In this document: positions 1-5,475 of the stretch, piece after piece | Layout: the number at the start of each line of letters is the position of its first letter | Position numbering within the stretch: position 1 is the first letter of the stretch | From: Desulfamplus sp. | GTDB lineage: Bacteria > Desulfobacterota > Desulfobacteria > Desulfobacterales > Desulfobacteraceae | NCBI GenBank assembly: GCA_015233755.1 | Contig: JADFXA010000166.1 | Span: forward strand, 1-5,475 | DNA length: 5,475 nucleotides | Reading direction: 5' to 3' | Made by a program: the position numbers and the translations under genes | The notes under the pieces: generated by a model | The model's database searches: none | The model's input: the letters and a program-made list of their open reading frames with translations, nothing else | What the model was told of the DNA's origin: nothing

Positions 1-738
1 TGTATGAGGTGTTATATTACGCTCTAAACCAGCTTTTAGACTATATCTTTTTACGATTTTCCAAAAACCTTGACGAGTAATTGGTTCCCCTGCTCTTGCA
101 ACAAAAAGATATTTGCTTGTAATATTTTGAAGAAGTTGTGGACGACCTATTTTAATCCACTCAAGAGTTCTCTCTTTAGCATGAGAGCCAACTGGAACAA
201 TCCGTTCGCTTGAACCTTTACCAAATACTCTTACAAACCCTGCATCAAAATTTATATCTTGAACCTTCATATTAATAAGTTCCGATACCCTAAGACCAGC
301 CCCGTAGATTATTTCAAGCATAGCTGAATTTCTAAGCTCACGAGGGTCTGTTATGTCTGGAATAGAGAGCATCTTCTCAATCTCAGATATTGTCATAACT
401 TCAGGAAGATATAGACCAGTTTTAGGTATCTCGACAGTTTTGATGGGATCATTATTAATAATCTCTTCTTTTATCAAGAATTTAAATAACCCTCTTATAG
501 TTATTAAATGTCTTGCTCTTGAGCGTGCAGAAAGACCCTCTTTTTGAAGATGAATAAGCCATGCTAATATTGCAGTTGTATCCACCAACTCAATATATTC
601 AATGCTATTTTTAACCATAAAATCAACAAAGCCTGCAAGGTCTATTGTGTATGATTCAAGACTGTTAGCAGCAAGTCCCTTCTCAAGAAGAATATGTTTT
701 ATATAAAGATCAGATATTTTATCAAGATGTGTCGTCAT
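1..738 (-). CDS. xerD: Tyrosine recombinase XerD, C-terminus cut off by the window edge
   Basis: This is a site-specific tyrosine recombinase, which in the XerD family pairs with XerC at dif to resolve chromosome dimers in the cytoplasm. The frame is open from ATG at 738 to the left edge, giving 246 residues of the usual 295-300. Residues 1-100 are the SAM-like core-binding domain, with the family phrase LEKGLAANSLESYTIDL near residue 18. The catalytic domain follows from about residue 115. Visible active-site residues are Arg150 (GAGLRVSEL), Lys174 (FGKGSSERIVP) and His245 (ITPHT at the edge). The remaining Arg, His/Trp and nucleophilic Tyr must lie off the window. The phrases DPRELRNSAMLEIIYGAGLR and TRQGFWKIVKRY match XerD closely, better than XerC or phage integrases. 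The ATG directly follows the TAG of the glycosyltransferase gene. A weak TAAGG site (748-752) sits 9 nt upstream, so translational coupling is likely. The recombinase assignment is very secure; XerD over XerC is likely. Confidence 0.93.
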   Translation of the reverse strand, partial: MTTHLDKISDLYIKHILLEKGLAANSLESYTIDLAGFVDFMVKNSIEYIELVDTTAILAWLIHLQKEGLSARSRARHLITIRGLFKFLIKEEIINNDPIKTVEIPKTGLYLPEVMTISEIEKMLSIPDITDPRELRNSAMLEIIYGAGLRVSELINMKVQDINFDAGFVRVFGKGSSERIVPVGSHAKERTLEWIKIGRPQLLQNITSKYLFVARAGEPITRQGFWKIVKRYSLKAGLERNITPHT

Positions 739-1959
739 CTATTGCTGCCTTACCCAATCCAACTGACCCGGTAAACATATTGTCTTTAAATCATAGTTGG
801 CTTTAGCAAACGCTCTGGCATTAGAGCCAATTCTCACCCGTTTATATGGATCATCAAGAAGATTGCAAACACTATCAGCAAGACCATCAACATCAAAGAA
901 ATCTACAAGCTCTCCAGTCTTTTCATGAAATATTGCTTCATGCAGAGGTTTTGTGTTGCTTGCAACAATTGCACAACCTGCACTCATAGCCTCCAAAAGA
1001 CTCCACGATAAGACAAAAGGGTATGTTAAATAGACATGAACAGTTGAAAGTTGGAGTAAGGGGATAAAGTGTTCATAAGGGATATTACCCAAAAAGTGGA
1101 CTCTATTTAAATCTATCTTTTCTTTAACTTCATTTAAAAAAATATCTTTCCATGTTTGACCAGCAGAGGCTTTTGCTCCATAACTCACATCATTGCCGCC
1201 AACAATAAGTACCCTTGCATTTTTTCTACGTTTTAAAATTTCAGGTAAAGCACGCATGAAAATATGATAACCACGATATGGTTCAAGGTTGCGGTTCACA
1301 AAGGTTATGATCTCATCTTTTTTAGTTAATGGTAGGGCATTATTAAGTGTTAAACTAACACCAGAGTTAGGTGCTACCATATCTGTGTCAATGCCATCAT
1401 GTAATACTTTGATTTTGCTGCGAAAAGGCTCTGGGAAAGTGCTTGCCTGCCATTTTGTTGGAGAGATTCCAGCATCAGCTATCTCAAAATGAAGAAGATT
1501 ATTAAGATTTTTAAGGCGAAGACGGCAAACCTCACCTGGGTCAATAGCTGGAAATTCAGGATCAAAACCCACATCAGCCCCATTAGCATGATAAAAGAAT
1601 TCGCAATAGATAAGCAGCTTGGCTTTAGGCCAGACATCTTTTAAAAATAAGCTTTCACCCCAACCTGGGTGTGCAACTATAACATCAGGAGTATATCCCT
1701 CTTTTTTAAGCTGCAAAGCTAATCTAAACGCTGCTTCTCCTCTAATTGTTTTTGTCTCAAAATCACTAACCCACGGATGTACATTTGGTGTAGTACCTCG
1801 TGATGGATTATATCCAACGAGTTTGACACCTTGCCATTGAGAAGGATGGTTTTTCTGCATTGTAAATGCTACAACTTCATCTCCTTTAGATACCAATGCA
1901 GGGGCAAGGTGTTTGAATTGACCTGGAAAATTTTGGTGAATAATAAGTATCTTCATCAT
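739..1959 (-). CDS. GT-B fold glycosyltransferase (GT4-like, HQNFPGQF type)
   Basis: A 406-residue predicted cytoplasmic glycosyltransferase that should move a sugar from a nucleotide-sugar donor to an unknown acceptor. The N-terminus, KILIIHQNFPGQFKHLAP, followed by GDEVVAFT, is typical of the N-terminal domain of a distinct GT4 group (Pfam Glyco_trans_4_3, from memory). The C-terminal Rossmann domain starts near residue 213 and holds ITFVNRNLEPYRGYHIFMRALP (217-238), where Arg223 and Arg229 occupy the usual donor-phosphate-binding region, then RVLIVGG (249-255) and SWSLLEAMSAGCAIVAS (318-334). Glu323 corresponds to the second Glu of the E-x7-E motif, but the first position is Phe315. There is no signal peptide or membrane segment. 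The first of two adjacent ATGs (1959-1957) overlaps the upstream TGA. The second (1956-1954) has better spacing from the SD-like GGTGGAGG, so the true start may be one residue later. The gene lies between a sulfur-carrier gene and xerD. No polysaccharide cluster is visible, so the acceptor cannot be guessed. Confidence 0.9.
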   Translation of the reverse strand: MMKILIIHQNFPGQFKHLAPALVSKGDEVVAFTMQKNHPSQWQGVKLVGYNPSRGTTPNVHPWVSDFETKTIRGEAAFRLALQLKKEGYTPDVIVAHPGWGESLFLKDVWPKAKLLIYCEFFYHANGADVGFDPEFPAIDPGEVCRLRLKNLNNLLHFEIADAGISPTKWQASTFPEPFRSKIKVLHDGIDTDMVAPNSGVSLTLNNALPLTKKDEIITFVNRNLEPYRGYHIFMRALPEILKRRKNARVLIVGGNDVSYGAKASAGQTWKDIFLNEVKEKIDLNRVHFLGNIPYEHFIPLLQLSTVHVYLTYPFVLSWSLLEAMSAGCAIVASNTKPLHEAIFHEKTGELVDFFDVDGLADSVCNLLDDPYKRVRIGSNARAFAKANYDLKTICLPGQLDWVRQQ

Positions 1960-2186
1960 CCTCCACCTACTGGAGGGAATATTCCAACTCGATCTCCATC
2001 ATTGAGTATATGCTCAAGGGGTTGTTGTACTCCATTTACAAATGTTAGCTTCAACTCTGAAGCTGGGATACCGAGTTTCGAAGCAACTTGGCGTATAGTT
2101 GTACCTTGTTCAATAAAAAATGGAGAAGAAGGGTCAGGAAGATAATGAGAAAGTGTGGCAAAAAGTTTGAGTTCTATTTTAATCAT
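1956..2186 (-). CDS. MoaD/ThiS-family ubiquitin-like sulfur carrier protein
   Basis: A 76-residue protein of the beta-grasp sulfur-carrier family. Members are adenylated at a C-terminal Gly-Gly by a MoeB/ThiF-type E1-like enzyme, converted to a thiocarboxylate, and donate sulfur to molybdopterin, thiazole or other products. The evidence is the family length, the opening beta strand MIKIELKLFATLSHYLP, the TTIRQVASKLGIP helix (29-41), LTFVNGV (47-53), and the closing LNDGDRVGIFPPVGGG, which ends exactly at the required diglycine. FPPVGGG resembles MoaD more than ThiS. No activating enzyme or molybdenum-cofactor gene is in the window, so the sulfur acceptor is unknown and I give no gene symbol. 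No good Shine-Dalgarno is visible before ATG 2186; only AAAGTG lies upstream (about 2199-2204). It is first of three genes, overlapping the glycosyltransferase start by 4 bp through ATGA. The family is secure, the pathway is not. Confidence 0.9.
   Translation of the reverse strand: MIKIELKLFATLSHYLPDPSSPFFIEQGTTIRQVASKLGIPASELKLTFVNGVQQPLEHILNDGDRVGIFPPVGGG
1960..1968 (-). promoter_or_regulatory. Ribosome binding site of the glycosyltransferase gene, inside the sulfur-carrier gene
   Basis: On the minus strand the bases read AGGTGGAGG immediately before ATGATG. They cover the last Gly codons of the upstream sulfur carrier. GGAGG directly abuts the first ATG and lies 3 nt from the second, while AGGTGG gives 3 and 6 nt spacing. 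Together with the ATGA overlap this indicates translational coupling of the two genes. Confidence 0.7.
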
Positions 2187-2200
2187 TAATTTATTTACAC

Positions 2201-2229
2201 TTTATAGTTATGCTGATATTTAAAATCTA
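2201..2229 (-). promoter_or_regulatory. Weak candidate promoter for the sulfur carrier-glycosyltransferase-xerD operon
   Basis: On the minus strand TATAAA (2206-2201) matches 5 of 6 bases of the sigma-70 -10 box. TAGATT (2229-2224), 17 bp upstream, matches only 3 of 6 of a -35 box. Transcription would start only about 10 nt before the ATG, leaving a very short leader, which would fit the absence of a clear Shine-Dalgarno. In such AT-rich DNA this could easily be chance. Confidence 0.25.
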
Positions 2230-2305
2230 TTAATTCTACGTTTTTAATTATCCTAAGAAAACAACAATATAATTTAACAAAATTAACTTATTATGGCACG
2301 TTTTT

Positions 2306-2334
2306 TTTAATCGGTGCAATAGTAATTTTATAAT
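2306..2334 (+). promoter_or_regulatory. Candidate sigma-70 promoter for the 174-residue gene
   Basis: A perfect TATAAT (2329-2334) lies 17 bp after TTTAAT (2306-2311), which matches 3 of 6 positions of the -35 consensus. Initiation near 2341 would give a leader of about 80 nt before ATG 2422. The gene is divergent from the genes to its left and has a terminator behind it, so it needs its own promoter, and this is the best match in the spacer. Confidence 0.5.
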
Positions 2335-2421
2335 AGAGTTCTTGCGAAACTTTAATATGGATAGAAATTAGATTTTGCAGGATTTCAAATATAGAGCAAC
2401 AAGAAATGGAGCTGCATAAAG

Positions 2422-2946
2422 ATGGGACAGACCAAAATAGAACCGTTATCTGTAGAGAAACTCGGAGAAAATTTAGCAGTGTTTGCAATTAATAGAGATG
2501 ATTTAAAGATGCTTTTAAAAAGCATTCCTGAAAGTGAAAAAAATCACCTTACAAATATTGAATATGAACTTCAGATTCTAAAAATACTAAGTGTTGGCTG
2601 GGGTATCGCCTTTTATATGGCAGAAGGAGACCATAAAGAGAAATTAACATTAGTATTTTGGGGGCATATTCAAGAGATCGCAAATAATATCTCAAACCTA
2701 ACTCAAACCTCTGTGGGACATAAGATTGATTATTTCAATATTTTAAAAAACCGTTTAGATGATTACCTTAAAGTTATGCAAAGCCATTCTGAAAGGATAA
2801 AAGACCCATCTCATATTATAGGACCAGCATTTGCGAGTATATGTTATTGCAATGATAATGCTGCTGTTATACTTATTGGTACAAAAATGCTTACTCTCAC
2901 ACTTGGGGCTGTAAAAGAGTATCTGAATGCAGTTGAAATCATATAA
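2422..2946 (+). CDS. Uncharacterised 174-residue protein
   Basis: I do not recognise this protein. The ATG at 2422 is supported by GGAG (2408-2411) 10 nt upstream, and the ORF ends at TAA 2944-2946. It is probably cytoplasmic and mostly alpha-helical, with no signal peptide. Visible stretches are a charged N-terminal third (NRDDLKMLLKSIPESEKNHL), an amphipathic segment YELQILKILSVGWGIAFYMAEGD (48-70), LVFWGHIQEIANNIS (77-91), FNILKNRLDDYLKVM (105-119), a Cys-X-Cys (141-143) in FASICYCNDNAAV, and a hydrophobic helix ending KEYLNAVEII. The hydrophobic patches contain polar residues and do not look like clear membrane spans. It is a one-gene unit with its own likely promoter and a strong terminator, divergent from the sulfur-carrier operon and convergent with ileS. 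The regular length, start signals and non-repetitive composition argue for a real gene. Function cannot be inferred. Confidence 0.82.
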   Translation: MGQTKIEPLSVEKLGENLAVFAINRDDLKMLLKSIPESEKNHLTNIEYELQILKILSVGWGIAFYMAEGDHKEKLTLVFWGHIQEIANNISNLTQTSVGHKIDYFNILKNRLDDYLKVMQSHSERIKDPSHIIGPAFASICYCNDNAAVILIGTKMLTLTLGAVKEYLNAVEII

Positions 2947-3024
2947 TGCCCCATGCCTTCACAAAAGAAATAGTTAAAAACTACACTCTAAATTGAAACT
3001 TGCCTTTAAAATGTCTGACACCAT

Positions 3025-3064
3025 AAATTTTATGGGCTATTCTTGCGAATAGCCCATAAAATTT
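3025..3064. terminator. Strong hairpin terminator between convergent genes
   Basis: Positions 3025-3042 pair perfectly with 3047-3064, an 18-bp stem with a 4-nt loop TTGC and a GGGC/GCCC core. On the plus strand it ends in a T-run (3062-3066), fitting an intrinsic terminator for the 174-residue gene, 78 nt after its stop. On the minus strand the T-tail is only three bases, so termination of the ileS-side transcript there is plausible but weaker. It lies 44 nt past the stop of the small lysine-rich gene. Confidence 0.85.
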
Positions 3065-3108
3065 TTATTCTATCTCGATTTTTAATTGAATTTCAGTGGC
3101 AAATTTTT

Positions 3109-3219
3109 TTATGCCTTATTCTTTTTTTCCTGTTTTAGTTTGCGTTTCTCTTTTAAAGAGTGTTCTGCTTTTTTCTTCTGCTCTTTTGTTCCTTTGTCTT
3201 TGCTTCCTTTGTCTCCCAT
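3109..3219 (-). CDS. Small lysine-rich protein, 36 residues
   Basis: A short ORF from ATG (3219-3217) to TAA (3111-3109). It is preceded by a strong Shine-Dalgarno, CGGAGG (3233-3228), 8 nt from the start. The protein begins MGDKGSKDKGTKEQKKKAEH and continues SLKEKRKLKQEKKNKA. It has 14 Lys and 1 Arg among 36 residues, many Glu and Gln, no Cys, and almost no hydrophobic residues. It is predicted to be cytoplasmic, with a disordered N-terminus and a possible charged helix over the second half. I have an impression that similar tiny MGDKGSKDKG-type hypothetical proteins occur in other bacteria, but cannot verify it. A role in binding RNA, ribosomes or nucleic acid would be inference from charge only. 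It starts 34 bp after the ileS stop on the same strand, so it is probably co-transcribed with ileS and ended by the hairpin at 3025-3064. Confidence 0.78.
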   Translation of the reverse strand: MGDKGSKDKGTKEQKKKAEHSLKEKRKLKQEKKNKA

Positions 3220-3227
3220 AACTTTTA

Positions 3228-3233
3228 CCTCCG
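3228..3233 (-). promoter_or_regulatory. Ribosome binding site of the small lysine-rich gene
   Basis: On the minus strand CGGAGG sits 8 nt upstream of ATG 3219. It is one of the best Shine-Dalgarno sequences in the window and is the main reason to accept this very short, low-complexity ORF as a real gene. Confidence 0.75.
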
Positions 3234-3253
3234 TTGTTTGTAAAAAGAGTAAT

Positions 3254-5475
3254 TTACAATATTTGATCTAACGCCCCTGAGCATCTTGAACAGGTTTCAG
3301 GGTGATCCTCTCTTGCTCCTGTGGTGATGTCGTATTTCCAGCATCTGCTGCACTTTTCACCCGAAGCTTTTTCTACAATAACTTGAACTCTCTTGCCATC
3401 TTTTTCAACCGCTATTTCTATTGGTTCAGAGATAAGATAGGCATCAGAGACAATAAAAACATCTCTTAAATCTTTGCCAAATGAGGATAAAATTTTTCTT
3501 ACATCAACATCATCAATATAAATTTGAATACTTGCGTCAAGCGAATGTCCAATCTTTTTAGCAACTCTTGCCTCTTCAAGAGCTTTGGTAACTTCTGAAC
3601 GAACATCAATTATCTTTTCCCAATTTACTGCAAGAGCATCATTTTGCCATGATGGGTCTGGCACTGGTCTCATTGTTAAATGAACACTTTCTGCTTTTGT
3701 GTTTCCTATAGATTTATTTGAACAACATATACCAGAATCAGTAGAGGCTGAACCATCAGCTATTTTAAACTCAGGCATCTCTTTCCACACCTCTTCTGTT
3801 GTAAAAGGCAAAATCGGGGCAAGAAGCCTTGTGATAGAGTCAAGAGTTAGATACATAACGGTCTGAGCTTGTTGTCGTGCTTTATCTTTAGCTGGAAATG
3901 TATAAAGCCTATCCTTAATAATATCAAGATAAAAAGCAGATAGATCAACAGTGCAAAAGTTATAAACAGTATGATAAACAGTGTGAAACTCGTAAGTATC
4001 GTATGCTTTTATAGATTTATTAAGAACCATGCCAAGTTTATGGAGCATAAATTTGTCCATATCTGACATCTCTTCAACAGATTGTATATCGGTCGCAGGG
4101 TTAAAATCAAATAGATTGCCAAGCATAAAACGGCAGGTATTTCTGATGCGGCGATAAGCGTCAGAAAGCTGTGTGATAATGTTATCTGAAATTCTTACAT
4201 CATCGCGATAATCTGCTGAAGCTGCCCAAAGCCTTAAAATATCAGCACCATGTTGTTTTATAACCTTTTCTGGCGCAACCACATTTCCAACAGATTTAGA
4301 CATCTTCTTACCTTGAGAATCAACCACAAAACCGTGAGTCAATACAGCTTTGTACGGCGCTTTTCCTGTTCTTCCCACTGCTGTTAAAAGAGAGCTGTGA
4401 AACCAACCTCTGTGTTGATCGCTTCCTTCAAGGTATAGGTCTGCAGGTCTTCTTAATCCTTCCCGCTCTTCAAGCACAGCAGCGTGGCTGACTCCAGAGT
4501 CAAACCAGACATCTAAAATATTTTGGTCCTTCTTAAAATCATTGCCTCCACATTTTGCACAAACAGCCCCTTCTGGCATTAGAAAGCCAGCCTCTTTTTC
4601 AAACCATATATCTGAGCTATGTTCTGCAAACAGCGCATGAATTTTATCAATAGATTGTCGTGTAACGTACACTTCTGAACATTTATTGCAGTGAAATACA
4701 GGAATCGGCACGCCCCAAGAGCGTTGTCTTGATAGGCACCAATCAGGTCTATGTTCAATCATTGAGTATATTCTTGCCTTACCCCATGAAGGAATCCATT
4801 CAACTTTATCAATTGCTTCAAGGCTCTTTGTTCTTAATCCCTGATTATCCATAGAGATAAACCATTGCGGTGTTGCACGAAAGATTACAGGTTTTTTGCA
4901 TCTCCAACAGTGAGGGTATGAGTGATTCATATTCTCATGTTTTAAAAGAGCATTCCGTTTTTGGAGTTCCTCAACAATGCCGCTGTTTGCTTTCATTATA
5001 AATTGACCTGCAAAACCTTCAACTTCGTCTGTAAAGCAGCCATTATCACTAACTGGAGAATATGGTTCAAGACCATAGCGAAGCCCAGCAATGTGGTCAT
5101 CTGCACCATGGCCAGGAGCTGTGTGGACACACCCTGTTCCAGCCTCTAAGGTAACGTGAGTGCCAAGGATAATTAGAGAATCTCTACCATAAAGAGGGTG
5201 GCTGCATTTTTTATTTTCAAGAGCTGTAGAGGCAATGTCTCCAATAATTTTATAATCTCGAATATTAAATTGAGACATAACCTTTTGAACTAACTCTTTT
5301 GCAATTATAAGAATTCCTTGGTTGTCAGTCTTAACAGCACAATATTCAAATTCAGGGTGCAGACATATTGCAAGGTTTGCTGGAATTGTCCATGGAGTGG
5401 TTGTCCAAATTACAATTGAAATATTGTTTGAGTTATCAGATATATCTTCATGCGAACTACAGCAGGACTCTTTTG
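3254..5475 (-). CDS. ileS: Isoleucyl-tRNA synthetase, N-terminus cut off by the window edge
   Basis: This class I synthetase attaches isoleucine to tRNA-Ile and hydrolyses mischarged valine. The frame is open from the right edge to TAA at 3254: 739 residues visible of about 930-940, so some 200 N-terminal residues with the HIGH motif lie outside. Numbering from the edge: the editing (CP1) domain has TTTPWTIPAN (24-33) and HTAPGHGADDH (117-127), with Asp125/Asp126 in the place of the editing aspartate. Then come a Cys-X2-Cys pair at 262/265 and another at 305/308, DVWFDSG (321-327), GSDQHRGWFHSS (350-361) and the KMSKS loop (390-394; bases 4292-4306). The anticodon-binding domain follows, and a C-terminal zinc site with Cys708, Cys711, Cys728 and Cys731. 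The Met at 5278 (MSQFNIRDY) is internal, since the frame and conserved sequence continue upstream. Two Ser/Asn/Cys-rich insertions (1-17 and 573-596) are unusual. A small lysine-rich gene follows on the same strand. Confidence 0.98.
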   Translation of the reverse strand, partial: KESCCSSHEDISDNSNNISIVIWTTTPWTIPANLAICLHPEFEYCAVKTDNQGILIIAKELVQKVMSQFNIRDYKIIGDIASTALENKKCSHPLYGRDSLIILGTHVTLEAGTGCVHTAPGHGADDHIAGLRYGLEPYSPVSDNGCFTDEVEGFAGQFIMKANSGIVEELQKRNALLKHENMNHSYPHCWRCKKPVIFRATPQWFISMDNQGLRTKSLEAIDKVEWIPSWGKARIYSMIEHRPDWCLSRQRSWGVPIPVFHCNKCSEVYVTRQSIDKIHALFAEHSSDIWFEKEAGFLMPEGAVCAKCGGNDFKKDQNILDVWFDSGVSHAAVLEEREGLRRPADLYLEGSDQHRGWFHSSLLTAVGRTGKAPYKAVLTHGFVVDSQGKKMSKSVGNVVAPEKVIKQHGADILRLWAASADYRDDVRISDNIITQLSDAYRRIRNTCRFMLGNLFDFNPATDIQSVEEMSDMDKFMLHKLGMVLNKSIKAYDTYEFHTVYHTVYNFCTVDLSAFYLDIIKDRLYTFPAKDKARQQAQTVMYLTLDSITRLLAPILPFTTEEVWKEMPEFKIADGSASTDSGICCSNKSIGNTKAESVHLTMRPVPDPSWQNDALAVNWEKIIDVRSEVTKALEEARVAKKIGHSLDASIQIYIDDVDVRKILSSFGKDLRDVFIVSDAYLISEPIEIAVEKDGKRVQVIVEKASGEKCSRCWKYDITTGAREDHPETCSRCSGALDQIL

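Larger units (their letters stand above)
2187..2421. other. Divergent AT-rich intergenic spacer
   Basis: These 235 bp separate the minus-strand operon from the plus-strand 174-residue gene and must hold the promoter of each. Apart from the candidate promoters listed, I see a run of eight T (2301-2308) and no strong hairpin, tRNA or plausible small ORF. Confidence 0.6.

Noticed and set aside
353..547. Plus-strand ORF of 64 codons
   Set aside because: Antisense to the conserved catalytic and linker region of xerD, with no ribosome binding site or recognisable protein.
1..738. Phage or integron integrase marking a mobile element
   Set aside because: The sequence matches housekeeping XerD along its length, and no attachment site, phage gene or transposase is nearby.
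1289..1840. Two plus-strand ORFs of 67 and 73 codons
   Set aside because: Both are antisense to the clearly coding glycosyltransferase gene and have no supporting start signal.
1831..2145. Plus-strand ORF of 104 codons across the sulfur-carrier/glycosyltransferase junction
   Set aside because: Antisense to two recognised genes; the translation is low in family-like sequence and has no ribosome binding site.
2294..2308. Possible sigma-54 promoter starting TGGCACG
   Set aside because: The -24 element is exact, but the -12 position is TT rather than the required GC at the correct spacing.
2291..2488. Minus-strand ORF of 65 codons
   Set aside because: Overlaps the promoter and start of the 174-residue plus-strand gene in antisense; Cys/Ser/Ile-rich translation typical of AT-rich noncoding DNA.
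2947..3024. Hidden gene or small RNA between the 174-residue gene and the hairpin
   Set aside because: No start with a ribosome binding site, and no convincing promoter or structure apart from the hairpin itself.
3086..3271. Plus-strand ORF of 61 codons rich in Phe and Ser
   Set aside because: It is the antisense of the lysine-rich small gene: AAA/GAA codons on the other strand read as TTT/TTC. The minus-strand ORF has the good Shine-Dalgarno.
4961..5149. Plus-strand ORF of 62 codons
   Set aside because: Antisense to the conserved IleRS editing domain.
5276..5278. ATG at MSQFNIRDY as the start of ileS
   Set aside because: The same frame is open to the right edge and encodes conserved IleRS sequence (TTTPWTIPAN, HPEFEY), so this Met is internal and the gene is cut by the window.

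Overview
The window is AT-rich, with tightly packed genes, good Shine-Dalgarno sites and standard bacterial code. The protein types (a bacterial IleRS with an editing domain and C-terminal zinc site, XerD, a MoaD-like sulfur carrier and a GT-B glycosyltransferase opening HQNFPGQF) suggest a Gram-negative-type, possibly anaerobic bacterium, for example in the Desulfobacterota or Nitrospirota. That placement is a weak inference from protein style. It looks like ordinary chromosome: I see no transposase, CRISPR array, tRNA, rRNA or phage structural gene.

Left part (1-2186, minus strand): three genes form a tight operon read right to left. First is a 76-residue MoaD/ThiS-like sulfur carrier ending in Gly-Gly-Gly. 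Its stop codon overlaps the start of a 406-residue GT-B glycosyltransferase, whose stop directly abuts the start of xerD. XerD runs off the left edge after 246 residues. The three products have no obvious shared pathway, so the coupling is one of expression rather than a recognised function.

Middle (2187-3108): a 235-bp AT-rich divergent spacer with a likely sigma-70 promoter precedes a single plus-strand gene for a 174-residue protein I do not recognise. Downstream is a perfect 18-bp hairpin followed by a T-run, a convincing terminator placed between convergent transcription units.

Right part (3109-5475, minus strand): isoleucyl-tRNA synthetase (ileS), with its N-terminus cut off by the right edge, is followed after about 34 bp by a 36-residue, extremely lysine-rich small protein with a strong ribosome binding site. 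This small gene is easy to miss and is probably co-transcribed with ileS.

I found no clear undescribed multi-gene system. The observations most worth a second look are the small lysine-rich ORF, the unrecognised 174-residue gene, the use of the sulfur carrier's diglycine codons as the ribosome binding site of the next gene, and two Ser/Asn/Cys-rich insertions in IleRS.
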